This document shows, piece after piece, positions 25,901 to 35,989 of a stretch of 64,000 nucleotides of DNA. The stretch comes from Eonycteris spelaea. Lineage: Eukaryota; Chordata; Mammalia; Chiroptera; Pteropodidae. Where the stretch lies: positions 1,426,001 to 1,490,000 of the forward strand of contig PUFA01000285.1 of the NCBI GenBank assembly GCA_003508835.1. Reading direction: 5' to 3'. The position numbers were made by a program, and so were the translations under genes. The notes below the pieces were generated by a model, which did no database searches, had not been told where the DNA came from, and saw nothing but the letters and a program-made list of their open reading frames with translations. Position 1 is the stretch's first letter. The number at the start of each line of letters is the position of its first letter.

Positions 25901-26396
25901 AGTCCGGGGCCACGGCCGATATGCCCGCGTGTAGCCAGGGGTGGGAGCCTCGAACGCCGCACGGCCCCGCGGGCAGCTGGGCGGGCTCCTTGGGCCTGCG
26001 CGGAGCCCCGGTCCACTCCGCGCCACCCAGTCTCCATCTCGGCCCAGACCCTATACGACCGCGGCCCACCTCGCCAGGCCCCGCCATCGCCCCCTCCCTT
26101 GAACACACCGTGGAGACCGCTTTGGCCTGGCTCGATTGGGCGCCGGCTTCCACCCGGATCCCGAATGGGCCCGGATTGGAACCCCGCGTGCCCGGCGGGG
26201 GGACGGGAGGGTGAGTGGGCGAGAAGGAGCCAGGGAACTAAAGCAGAGAGAGCGCTGCAGCCCCAAGAGGCCTCACTGGCTCACCAACTCCTGAGTCACA
26301 CACCCTGGGGAAGCAACAAGCTGCCGAATCTCACCTCTCCCGGGCGCTGCTGCCGCTGCTGCTCGGGCCAAGGCGCCTCCTTCCCCACGCGGCCAT
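13483..26396 (-). CDS. TMEM11: TMEM11, mitochondrial membrane protein (complete, 2 exons)
   Basis: CDS is complement(join(13483..13999,26335..26396)): 579 nt, 192 residues plus TGA, the same length as the human protein. Exon 1 encodes [10 protein letters not shown] ... ARE and splits an Arg codon; exon 2 encodes residues 22-192. Hydrophobic segments fit membrane helices at about 84-101 and 107-125, with a shorter one near 176-186. The acidic N-terminal half ([20 protein letters not shown]) is soluble. TMEM11 (Drosophila PMI) is a mitochondrial membrane protein that shapes cristae and associates with MICOS; later work links it to BNIP3/NIX mitophagy control. The start is fixed by the conserved MAAWGRRR, A at -3 and G at +4. 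The donor is GTGAGA and the acceptor ATAAG. No frameshift or missing segment was seen. The 12.3 kb intron carries no other recognised gene. Confidence 0.97.
18890..19140 (+). repeat. Old L1 3' fragment (sense)
   Basis: 'caagaatgttcagagcggca' resembles the L1M 3' region 'gaatgttcatagcagcatt', with degraded continuation. Low resolution. Confidence 0.35.
19257..19990 (-). repeat. Antisense L1M 3' fragment
   Basis: Well-preserved succession 'tatggtaaaatacacataac', 'agtggaatcatacagt', 'aggttcatccatgttataca', 'gaaccactatactgttttcc', 'ttacattcccaccatcagtg': the antisense L1M ORF2/3'-UTR signature. Confidence 0.75.
20005..20330 (-). repeat. Second antisense L1 3' fragment
   Basis: Begins anew with 'tttactgagatataattcac' and 'catttaaagtgtacaattc', the typical antisense L1 3' end, directly after the preceding copy. 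Either two insertions or one rearranged copy. Confidence 0.6.
21550..21690 (-). repeat. MIR fragment (antisense)
   Basis: 'cctggattcaagttccctc...ctctgagccagcttccctgg...tgtcaaatggggc' is MIR-like. Confidence 0.5.
22224..22444 (+). mobile_element. MER1-type non-autonomous hAT-Charlie element
   Basis: 221 bp with inverted ends (CTGGGGTCCCCAACC... and ...GTTGGGGACCTCTG). It shares with the 28.15 kb element the internal 'gcattagattctcataggag' segment and the 'tgtcaaaaagttggggacc' end. Flanks are gtctaaag on the left and g-ctaaag on the right, an 8-bp target duplication with one base lost. It is an internally deleted relative of the Charlie3-like element. Confidence 0.85.
23560..23760 (+). mobile_element. 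MER-type non-autonomous hAT fragment
   Basis: 'agaactttctgcaatgatgg', 'cagccacatgtggctacc' and 'aaatgtggccagtatgactg' form the familiar core of a non-autonomous Charlie-group element (family name not certain). A relic with the same 'ccatatgtggctaaatggc' motif lies at 21780-21870. Confidence 0.55.
26335..26396 (-). CDS. TMEM11: TMEM11 exon 1 coding part (residues 1-20 plus 2 nt)
   Basis: Starts with ATG (plus-strand CAT 26394-26396) and encodes an Arg/Ser/Gly-rich basic leader ending in ARE. The donor GTGAGATT begins at 26334. This exon is too short to appear as an independent ORF; it was placed by phase and by similarity to the known N-terminus. Confidence 0.95.
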
Positions 26397-26401
26397 CTTG
26401 G
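26389..26401 (-). promoter_or_regulatory. TMEM11: YY1-like site overlapping the TMEM11 start codon
   Basis: On the minus strand the start context reads CCAAGATGGCCGC, matching the AAGATGGCGGC-type YY1 consensus. In many CpG-island genes such a site coincides with the ATG. Recognised by consensus only. Confidence 0.6.
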
Positions 26402-26522
26402 AGACACACTGCTCGCAAATGTCTCGCGCCAAGGCAGCCTTGGGCTAGCGAGCCGACGGAAGGGAAATGTAGTCCTGGCTGCATCCCGGGACAGCTCGAG
26501 AGGTGGAACCTGAGGCCTCTGG

Positions 26523-26541
26523 ACTACAATGCCCACAATGC
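26523..26541 (+). promoter_or_regulatory. ZNF143/STAF-like extended motif
   Basis: ACTACAATGCCCACAATGC matches the extended ZNF143 motif (ACTACAA followed by CCCAnnATGC) closely. It lies about 130 bp upstream of the TMEM11 start codon, a typical promoter position for this factor. Confidence 0.65.
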
Positions 26542-26761
26542 ACTACGTACTGGAAAGCCCCGCCTCCTCGAAGTTGCCTGGAAAATGTAGTCCTCACGTT
26601 GGGAGGCGTGCGAGAACCATCCTGGGCAGAGTCCTATTCAGCGTTTCTATTTAGAAATTGAAATTCCCAAAGTTCACAGCCTGGTAGTCACAGGCACCCA
26701 CCCACTAGTACGTCCGGGGGTTTCGAGAGCAAGAAGCTGAAGGAGAGTGGAAAGGAAAGCG

Positions 26762-26780
26762 ACTACAACTCCCAGAGCGC
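26762..26780 (+). promoter_or_regulatory. Second ZNF143-like motif
   Basis: ACTACAACTCCCAGAGCGC resembles the SBS motif ACTACAAYTCCCAGnnnGC and lies 240 bp upstream of the first copy. Weaker ACTACA half-sites occur in reverse orientation near 26469 and 26585. Confidence 0.5.
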
Positions 26781-28152
26781 CGCGCAGGAGGCGTCCCGGA
26801 GCTGCCCTTTGCGGCCGCCGAGGTGGCGCCGTGCTTTCCTTGCTGCTATTCTGCCGCTTTTAGCCGGGCACCTCGGGTTCGCCCTCTGCGAAGGCGGCCT
26901 GTCGTGCCCTTGACAGCCGTTTATGACTGTTAAGGTCACCGAGGGGTGGGAGGCGCACCCGTGCCCTCTCGGAGGCAGTCGCTGCTCCCGCTCCATTCCA
27001 CCAGATTTTCGACTCCAGGAACACTTTGGGGACAAGACAGACTGGGTCTCTGCTTGCAGGCGGTTGGAAGTTTGAAAGCAAATGTCTCAACATGTGATCA
27101 TTGCAATGTAAGAAATAGGTTCTGTGATAGAGAAAAGCCCATTTTAGATAGGGCCAGAAGGCCCTGACACACACCGGACTCAGGTCCTGGCTGCAGTTAC
27201 ATGAACATAATCTCATATTTCGTGTCTTTGAAGGGATATGCTGGCCAATCATCTCACCTGAGTAGAGCCCTTGCCTAGGACCTGACATTTTCTTGCCTGG
27301 ACACTGTTGTAGAGTCAGAGTCGGTATGCACTAAACCCAGTGATTCCTAGATGCCACTCCCTCAGACCGTTGGCTATTTTGGGGATCCTTTGCAGTTTTT
27401 GAACTTCTAGTCCCTCTTCTGCTTTCCAGAGGCAATGTTGGTCCCATAAATATTTGTGCAAGTCATACCGAAATCTGCTCCAGATTTACAAATAGGAAGA
27501 AGCACGGCACCTGCTCCTGACATCCAAGTCTGGGCAAACTTTGACAAGCCAGGGCAAGAGGACTGTCAGGTGCACATGTAACTCATCATTGAGACTTCCT
27601 CAGGGCTTCCTCAGCTCACATTCTACAGTAGTTTTAAATGTTGGAAAATCTTTGTCCCTCATTACCTACCAGACAAATAAACTCCTTAGAAGAATCTAAA
27701 GCCCCTCTGTAGCTTGGAGATTGCCTTCGTCTCTAGTTTCAACTGCCTCTCTTTCCTGCCCAGAATTTGCCAGGCTACCATTGCAGAAGGTTTGTAGGTC
27801 CCTAGATGTACTATGCTTTCCTTAAAATGCCTTTTTCTCCCAGTCAGCTGGGTTTCCAGACCTTGGGCCTATCTAATCCCTCAGAAGTCATACCTGCTCT
27901 TCCTGTGGGTCACACAAATCAAAAACCAATGTATAGCCTAGAGACCTCTGAACAATTACCATGTTGCTTTGTAACTACCTACAGATAGGTCTATTTTCTC
28001 TGGATCAGTGTTGTGATTAAAAGGGTTTCTAGGGATTCTGGAACTGCTAGGTTTGAAGCCTGACTCCATACTCTGATCTGAGGCTGTTTGCATATAACCT
28101 CTGTTCTCAGCTTCCTTGTAACATGGGGTGATATCAATACCTCTCTTTAGAG

Positions 28153-30804
28153 CAGGGGCCCCCAACTCTCGGGCCAAGGACTGGTACCTACCTACCCGTG
28201 GCCTGTTAGGAACCAGGCTTCATAGCAGGAGGTGAAGTTGGCGAGCAAGCGAAGTTTCATCTGCATTTGTAGCTGTTCCCCAGTGTTAGCATCACCACTT
28301 CAGCTCCACCTCTGATCATCAGGCATTAGATTCTCATAAAGAGCACGCTGTCTAGATCCCTCACATGCATAGTTCACAGTAGGGTTCACATTCGTGTGAC
28401 AATCTAATGCTTGATCTGAGTTGGAGCTGAAGTGGTGACGCTAGTTCTGGGGAGCAGCTGCAAATACTGATTAACATTAGCAGAGAGGTTTGACTGCACA
28501 GAGACCATAATAAATCAATTGCTTGCACACATATCAAAACCCTATCAGTGAGTGTGGCAAGTGACAATTAAGCTGCATCTGGTGGCAGGCTTTATAGTGT
28601 CAAGTGAATTGATGTACTTTAATTGTCCAACTTCATCTGGTGGCAAACTTTAAGTCAGAATCCTACACTTATTTTAATCCACATGTGACCCGCCCATTAT
28701 TTTATTACCACTTCCACCCATACCTCTTTCCCACACAGCACACATGTCTCAGTCACAGTTTTGGTAAGCCCACAAGCTAGCCCTAGCCAAAAGGAGGAAA
28801 ACAGAAACATCACTGGAAAGCTTCTTTGAAAAGGGGGAAAGACCCAATGAGATAGCAGAAGACTCTGACTGCCAACAAAAAGAAAGCTGCATTTAAAAGA
28901 AAATACCAAGAGTCCGACCTAAATTACAGGTTCTTTGCAACAGGTGATTCACATTCTCCAAGCTCGCTTTATGTAATATGTAGTGAGCAGCTATCCAATG
29001 AAGCCATGAAACCTTCAAAACTACCACATGGAGACCACGCACCCTGCATTAAAAGGCAAGCCTTTGGAGTTTTTTAAAAAGAAAAAATGTGAACGTGAAG
29101 AACAGAAGCAATTATTGAAGGCCACCACTTCATCAAATGTGTCTGCACTGAGAGCATCATTCTCAGTGGCTAACCACATTGCTAAAGCTAAGAAGCCCTT
29201 TACTATTGTATTGATGAAGAGTTGATCCTGCCTGCTGCTAAGGACATTTGTGGTGAACTTTTAGGAGAGGCTGAAGTTCAAAAGGCGGCACTGTTCCTTT
29301 TTTGGCCAGCACCGTAACTAGACAAATTGATGAAATAGCAGAGGATATTGAGGCACAATTGTTAGAGAGGATTAATGAGTCACTGTGGTATGCAATCCAG
29401 ATTGATGAGTCTACTGACGTTGACGACAAGGCAACATGCTTGTTTTTGTGTGATATATTTTTTCAGGAGGATGTGCATAAGGATATGTTACCTGCACTTT
29501 TGTTGCCAACCAACACCACAGCTGCAGAGCTAGTCAAGCCTTTGAATGATTACATATTAGGAAAACTAAATTGGTCATTTTGTGTCAGTATATGCACAGA
29601 TGGAGCAACTTTCTGGTTTCACTATTCGGGTCAAAGAGGTTAGTTTTTGAATGTGAGTCTATGCACTGTGTCATCCATAGAGAAATGCTGACTAGCTGAA
29701 AAATGTTATCTGAACTTAATGTTTTGCAGGATGTGATTAAAATTATCAACCACATTAAAATACATGCCCTTAACTCACGTCTGGTTTATGCAGCTCTGTG
29801 AGATGGATGCAGAGCACACATCTTCTCTTATACACAGGAGCGAGATGGTTTTCTAAAGGTAGACACTGGCTAGATTTTTGAGTTCGAGAGCTGTTCCAGA
29901 GATTTCTTTTAGAAAAACAGTCACATCTAGCAGTACATTTCAGTGACACAGAATAGGTCCCAAAACTTGGTTGTGATATATTCAACCTGCTTAACCAACT
30001 CAATCAGTCACTTCAGGGGGAAAGGACAACTGTGTTCAAGTCAGAGACAAAGTGCATTCGAAGCTAAACTGGAATTGTGGGGGTGAGAAGAACATTGGGG
30101 TTTTTGACATGTTTCAAACATTAGCAGAGATTTTTAAAGAGACTGAGCCAGGCCTTCTTTCTCCCAGCTGATGCATGATCACTTATTTCAGCTTTCGAAA
30201 GAGTTTGAGCATTACTTCCCAACCACAAAAGACTCCAAAACTGGGAAGGAATGGATCCACAACCCATTTGTGAATAAATCAGGTGAATTGACTTTGTCTA
30301 TGCTAGAAGAGGATCCACTGCTTTAGACCACAAATGACTGTAGCCTTAAAAGTATGTTTGAGACAACTTCAAATCTCCATATGTTCTATATTAAAGACAA
30401 GATGGAATATCCTGAGATTGCCACAAAAGCACTGAAAAGCCTGCTTCCATTTCCAACATCCTATCTTTGTGAAACAGGGTTTTTTGCAGTGATAGCAGCC
30501 AAAGCAAGATTATGGAGTAGACTGAACATAAACAACACATTTCAGATGTCACTATCTCCCATCACCCGCAGATGAGACTATCGTTTCAGGAAAACAAGCT
30601 CAGGGCTCCCATTGGTTTGGTTTTATGGTGAGTCGTATAATTATTTTGCTATGTGTTATAACGTAATAATAATAGAAATATAGTACACAATAAGTATAAT
30701 GTGCTCAAAGCATCCCAAAACCACCCCCCGCCCCATGCTGAGGCCATGGAAAAATTGTCTTCTACGAAACTGGTCCCTGGTGCCAAAAAGGTTGGGGACC
30801 GCTG
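28153..30804 (+). mobile_element. Full-length Charlie3-like hAT DNA transposon
   Basis: 2652 bp with terminal inverted repeats (CAGGGGCCCCCAAC... at the left, ...GTTGGGGACCGCTG at the right), flanked by the perfect 8-bp duplication ctttagag (28145-28152 and 30805-30812). Inside are degraded transposase domains in order: a BED-finger-like segment about 28930-29220, the catalytic hAT core with IDESTDVDD and CTDGA motifs at 29302-29643, and the C-terminal dimerisation domain (CETGF...) to 30575. The coding frame is broken by stops and frameshifts, so it is inactive. The left end carries a long subterminal hairpin around the 'gcattagatt' segment near 28320-28430. Confidence 0.9.
28930..30575 (+). 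pseudogene. Decayed hAT (ZBED-type) transposase
   Basis: Protein remnants read in at least two plus-strand frames: a lysine-rich BED-linker piece (29028-29225), the DDE-core piece (29302-29643) and a C-terminal piece open from about 30330 to the stop at 30573-30575. An in-frame TAG sits near 30324, and much of 29644-30160 is too degraded to read continuously. Domain identity rests on hAT motifs; I did not reconstruct a product. Confidence 0.8.
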
Positions 30805-30879
30805 CTTTAGAGGACTGCAGTGAATATTATACAGATTTGTAACTTAGAACAGCACAGAAAGTAACAATGAGAACTGATG

Positions 30880-31090
30880 GTTTATGTCATGCCAAGCCTT
30901 ATTCTAAGCATTTTAAGTGATTTAACTCTTTTGATCTTCACAACAACCTTATAAAAGTGATATTGTTGTTATCAACATTCTTATTCAGTAAATGAGGAAA
31001 TCAGGTTTCAGAAGACCTGAGTTACTTGCCAAGGTCTCACTGCCAGTCAAGAATGGCACCAGGATTTGAACCCAAGCTGTCTGGGTGTAG
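30880..31090 (+). repeat. MIR SINE
   Basis: Clear sense MIR: 'aagccttattctaagcattt', 'cttcacaacaacctta', 'aaatgaggaaatcaggtttc', 'ggatttgaacccaagctgtc'. Confidence 0.85.
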
Positions 31091-31559
31091 AAATTATGAT
31101 ATGCTATGGTGCCTCTCTAGAAGAACTCTGGAAATGCCATTGTTGTCATTAGTAAGGACAGGTCCCAGACTAATGCCTAGCACACAGAAGAAATGTAAGT
31201 GTTCAAATGTGGGCCTACGATAATCTTCCCAGGCTCTTGCACTTAACCTCTAACATGCCATCTGCTTCCAGTCTACTGACTTGAGCTGAAAGAACCACGC
31301 CACCCCCCCATCCTCCCCCCCCCACGCCCCCACCCAGAATGTCGCCTCTTGATCACTGATAGTCCACAGATACCTTCTGGAAGTTTCAGAGGCAGGCTCA
31401 TTCACTCTGCATGTAGTAACTGAACACGCATGGAGCGCACAGCCTGAATGGTGGAAATTGGGATTCCCATGGGCTCCCATGAAGTGGAAACTCCTGATGA
31501 TACCCTGAACTGCTGGCAAAGAGGCAGCCAGAAGGCACTTCCTGACTGGTCCCCAAAAT

Positions 31560-31990
31560 CAATCTGCCACTTCTTTGACTACCTTTTTCATTCATTCGTT
31601 CTTCTAAGAAATAACTAGTGAGTGCACACTCAGTGCCAGGTACTCTTAGGCACAAGAGAAAAAGCAGTTAGTAAGACAAATGCTGTTTCTGATCTCATGG
31701 ACTTTCCAGTCCAGGATAAACAACTAAGTACATAAATACTTTCAGAGAATTTTAAGTACTAAAAAGAAATTAAGAAGGATTACATAATAGAGATTATAGG
31801 TGGCTACGAAAGGTCTCTTTCAAAAGGTAACATTTTCATGGAACCCGAATGAAGAGAAAGAGTGTGGATGTGAAGAGCTGAAGACAGAATGTTCTGCACA
31901 GAGAGAATAGGTGTGAAGGCTCTGGAGGGTGAGCAAGCTTGATGTGTCCCAGGATGTGCAGGAACAGGACCAGGGTGGCTGGATCACACC
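31560..31990 (-). repeat. Antisense L2 fragment
   Basis: 'ttcattcattcgttc', 'gtgccaggtactcttaggca' and later 'gtgtgaaggctctggagg' follow the antisense L2 3' order. Confidence 0.6.
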
Positions 31991-31999
31991 CTGAAGGAG

Positions 32000-32645
32000 G
32001 AGAGGTACTGGGTTTGCCGTTGATTAAGTCATTTTCTCTCTCTCTTCAATTTTCTCAACTGTAAAATGGGGTTAATTTTACTTGTGTTAGTCAGTAGTAA
32101 GGGGGGAGCCACCCTAGACATTTCAAACAGAAGAATTTAATACAGGGCATTGTTTATAGAGGTGTTAGGAGGCAAGAGAAGCAATGCAGCAGTAAGAATA
32201 TCCAGAGAATGGTAACTGGAAGAAACAGCTCTGGCCCCTAGAGCTAAGGGAGTAAAAGAAAAAGTGTTTCCCAGAAATGGTGATCCCTATTGCCTGAGCA
32301 GGAGCCAGGAGCTGCACTTGCTGGGGTGCTACTGACATGCAGCTGCTGCCATCACTATGGCCTGAGGTGCCACCAGAAGCTCAGGACTTGGATGGCTTTT
32401 CCCTCCTTTTGTCTTCCAAACTCCTGCCAGTACCTCCCACTGGCAGAGTCAGCTGGCAAGGGGGTCTGGGAAATTTGCAGGCCTCCAGCACTGCTGCAAA
32501 AAACAGTCTAAAAGGTAAGTGTGGCATCAGACACCATTCACACACCAGCTATCTTGCAGGGCTCTTTTGAGGAGTAGAAATGAGCATGTGTTCAATAAAG
32601 TATGCCTATTCTTATGCTTCATAGCACACAGTAGGCACTCAGGAA
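32000..32645 (-). repeat. Antisense MIR split by a later insertion
   Basis: The left half ends near 32090 ('ctcaactgtaaaatggggtt') and the right half resumes near 32555 ('agggctcttttgaggagtag' to 'cacagtaggcactcagg'). The 430 bp between them do not match MIR and look like a separate interspersed element of unidentified family. Confidence 0.5.
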
Positions 32646-32919
32646 AGGCAAATCTTCCAAAAAAACTTTGGTATAATATTTCTACATAAAGTTTTGAACT
32701 TATAATTAAAAGCATAAAATACGAGAATTTGAAAAAAAGAATTTTAATTCTGAATTGGTAATATATTTATATTGTATAAATTCAAATTATAAAACAATAT
32801 GCAGTGAAAATAAGTTTCTCTTACCCTGACTTCCCATTATCTAGCCCTCAACACCCTCTAGAGCTAACACTGATTCTTTACTTATGTATCTTTTACAAAT
32901 GATCCATACGGGCAAGTGT

Positions 32920-33300
32920 ATACTTATATTAAAAACAACTATTTTCTTTTATCCAAAAGGTAATACTGTACACACTGCTCAGTGTTCTGTTGTTTTTTTT
33001 TTTTAATTAACTGTATCTTGGAGATCACTATCGGCACACATCAGATTTGTTTTAACAGTACGTGACTTTCCAGGATTAGATAAGCTATAATTTTATTAGC
33101 CAGTCTCTCAGTAGTTTTTCACTGTTTCAATGAGTACTGCAATAAATACGCTTGCACAACTTCCTGGTGCCCATGTGCACATATTACTATGGGATAATTT
33201 CCTGAAGAGAACTTGGGCACTTGTTGTTTTGATACAATCTGCCGAACTATCCTCCACTCCCACCAGCAACATATGACAGTAACTGTTTTCCTACTGCTTC
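32920..33300 (-). repeat. Antisense old L1-like fragment
   Basis: Contains 'ttggagatcactatcggc...ctgcaataaatacgcttgc...gggataatttcctga...actcccaccagcaac', the same class as the 3480-3910 fragment. Confidence 0.5.
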
Positions 33301-34289
33301 ACAAACACCGTCTTCATGACCTCTCAGCTGAGGCCCCAGATATTGAGAGGCAGAGACAAGCCCTTCCTGTGGTGCTCTGTCTGGATTCCTGATGCCTACA
33401 CTCCATGAGCAGAACAAAATGGCTGTTGTCTTATGCCACTGTATTTTGAGGTGACTTATTACATAGCAATAGGTAGCTGAAATAGATAGTCCTCAATTTC
33501 TGTCAGTAGATGTTCTCCACAAGCTGGCCTAGTGGTGCTCAGTGGTGCAAAAGCTCAGTCATTAGCCCAGGTGCAATCAGCCAGTGTTCCTCCGGAATGT
33601 CCCTGGGGAGCTTCAGTCATCTTACCCATCAGCAACCCAACCTCAGACATGGGAAAGGCCTGGGTCTGTGCACAGACAATACTCCTGGGGAACCCTGAGC
33701 ACATACCTGTTATCCAGAAGATAAAACAGTTGTCGCAGTTTTAAAGCACAAGTCACAAAAGGCACAGATTGCCCCTAATTTATCTTTGTGTCCTCCTCAC
33801 TGGCAGCCAAGACCAGTCAGCAGTCAGCAAGCAGTGAGCCCACCTGGTAGTTATGAAGATTCACAGGAGATGTGTTACTCACTTGCATGTCACCAAACCC
33901 TTAATGAGCATTTGCTCCATGCCAAGTCCTGGAAAAGCCCTGCCAATAGAGGAGTTGTTGGACAAGGCTCCCACTTTCCATGATCCCACTTGGTGAGCCC
34001 CTAATTCAGGTCTAGGTGCCAACACAGAACACAGGTTCCAAACACATTCGGAAATTTCAGTTTTAATATCAGAAAGGTCCTGGGCAAATGGCCACGTTAG
34101 TCACACCAGGCGTGGTGAGCAAGGCAAAGATGATGCCTTCTTATAGCCCACTGTATAGCTCTTGCCACCCACAGGACAAGCCATGAGGTAGGTGAGACTT
34201 CTATTAGTATCCTGATTTCACAACAGACTCTGGCTAGGGGATGGCTCGGGAAATGGAGAGATTTAGGATATTCTCAAGAGATTAAACCA

Positions 34290-34670
34290 TATTCATATTC
34301 ATTTTCCATAACAAAGTACCACAGACTCAGGGAGTTAAACAACAGAAATTTATTTTCTTAGGATTCTAGAGGCTGGAAATCCAAGAAGTGCCAGCAGGGT
34401 TGGTTTTCCTGAAGCCTCTCTCCTTGGTTTGCAGATGGCTGCCTTCTTGCTGTGTCCTCACATGGTCACCCCCTGTGTATGTGTACCCTGGAGTGTCTCT
34501 GTGTGCCTTATGAGGACACCAGTCTGACTGGATTAGGTTTACCAATGTGACCGCATTTTACCTACCTCCTTAAAGATACTGCCTTCAAATATAGTACTGG
34601 AGGGTTAGGACTTCAAGATACGAATTTTACGGGGACACAATTCAGCCCAGAATACACTCTTTCCCAGTTT
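34290..34670 (-). repeat. MLT1-type LTR (solo, antisense)
   Basis: Close to the reverse complement of the MLT1 MaLR LTR: 'taacaaagtaccacagactc', 'aacaacagaaatttattttc', 'tagaggctggaaatccaag', 'aggacaccagtctgactgg', 'gggacacaattcagccc'. LTR only; no internal genes. Confidence 0.8.
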
Positions 34671-35164
34671 GGACTGAGGCCACAAAATGAAGTGAGGCCC
34701 TTTATCATCCATGCCCTGCAGTGACCATCACTGACCTCTAGCCTAAAAGAAGTTGAAGATCAGAGTGGAGATTGATTTGGGACAAGGACACATGGGGCAA
34801 GGATACTTGCTCTGGGTCCCCAGAGTAGAAGCACAGTGGGCTGGTGGACGGCCACACACAAAGGAGTCTAACAGAGAGAAGAAGAGATAGGCCTGCACTG
34901 AGCCTGTTACATTTCCCAACTGGGCAGAGGAGATGGGAGTGAGGGTCTGACATCATTTTAAATCCTGTCCTAGCCTAGAGGATGCATGGAGGGACAAGGG
35001 GACCCCAGCAGAAAGATGGGCTACCAGATTCCTAGGGGGCTGAAAGAAGAACCGAGAGGCTGGTCATCACAGGAAGCGTTTATCAGCAGTGCCTTGCAGT
35101 GGGCCTCTGCAAAAAGCAGGAAAGAGATCATTAAACATCATATTCAGAGAGATGCTTTGTACAC

Positions 35165-35640
35165 TCCTGTTCTCAGCAGCACTATTCATGATCGCCAAAA
35201 AGTAGAACAAACCAAATGTTCATCCACAGATGACGGATAAACAAAATGGAGCCCATCCACGCAAGGGAATATTATTAGGCCATAAAAAGGAATGAAGTAC
35301 TGACACATGTATACTACATGGATAAACCTTGAAAATATTGTCCTGAGTGAAAGAAGCCAATCACAAAAAGAAAAATAGGGTATGATTCTATGTATATAAA
35401 ATGACCACAATAGACAAATCCATAGAGATAGAAAGTAGGTTAGTGGTTGCCTGGGCCTGGAGAGGGGGAGATGGGGAGTGACTGCTGATGGGAACCAGGT
35501 TTCTTTTTGGGATGCAGAAAATGTTTAGGAACTAGTTAGAAGTAATGGTTGGACTACATTGTGAATGTACTAAATGCCACTGAATCGTATTCTTTGAAAC
35601 TATATGTTATGGGAATTACACCTCAATTTTTTTTCTAAAA
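35165..35640 (+). repeat. L1M 3' UTR (sense)
   Basis: Well-matched L1M 3' end: 'agcagcactattcatgatcg', 'atattattaggccataaaaa', 'gtgaaagaagccaatcac', 'tggttgcctgggcctgg', ending in the 'attacacctcaattt' A/T-rich tail. Confidence 0.85.
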
Positions 35641-35807
35641 GCGACGATGAGAGTAAAATTTAGCTTTAAACATGTGCCTTGCCAAGGAAACTACCCAGGG
35701 CTCTCTGGGGTGTTGCAGTCAGGTAGAGCTCTGGGCCCCTTGCTCATCTCCTTCCTCAGCTCTGTCCACCAAATTAACAGGTCATGGAGAATTACAAGCT
35801 GGTTTGT

Positions 35808-35866
35808 CTCACTCACTCACTCACTCACTCACTCACTCACTCACCCACCCACCCACTTACTCACTT
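35808..35866 (+). repeat. (TCAC)n tetranucleotide repeat
   Basis: About ten TCAC units followed by three (CACC) variants. A simple microsatellite. Confidence 0.95.
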
Positions 35867-35989
35867 CAGCAAACCACATGCTAAGTACTTGCTAGGACAG
35901 GCCTGAAGAAGAAAGTGAGACCACCTCTGAGAGCCCCAGTCTAGCCTAGCACTGACGATGAAGATTTCATATGACCTACATATGTCCTT

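Larger units (their letters stand above)
14000..26334 (-). other. TMEM11: TMEM11 intron 1
   Basis: Intron of 12.3 kb bounded by GTGAGA (26334 side) and AAG (14000 side). It contains MIR, L1 and hAT non-autonomous fragments listed separately, plus a diverged internal repeat pair at 15.8 and 16.4 kb. I see no convincing exon of another gene inside it. Confidence 0.85.
25880..26910. promoter_or_regulatory. TMEM11: CpG island / TMEM11 promoter
   Basis: Markedly GC- and CpG-rich compared with its surroundings. It covers TMEM11 exon 1, the start of its intron and several hundred bases upstream. There is no TATA box at a sensible distance, as expected for a housekeeping CpG promoter. Because the island extends past 26800, divergent plus-strand transcription is possible but unproven. 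Confidence 0.85.

Noticed and set aside
25743..26153. Overlapping 60-163 codon ORFs in the CpG island
   Set aside because: High GC lowers stop frequency, so long ORFs in all frames are expected. Only the 62-nt TMEM11 exon has independent support.
34290..34670. Possible endogenous retrovirus with genes
   Set aside because: Only a solo MLT1-type LTR is visible; no gag, pol or env remnants adjoin it.
35808..35866. Regular tetranucleotide array considered as a CRISPR-like structure
   Set aside because: It is a simple TCAC microsatellite with no spacers, in a mammalian genome.
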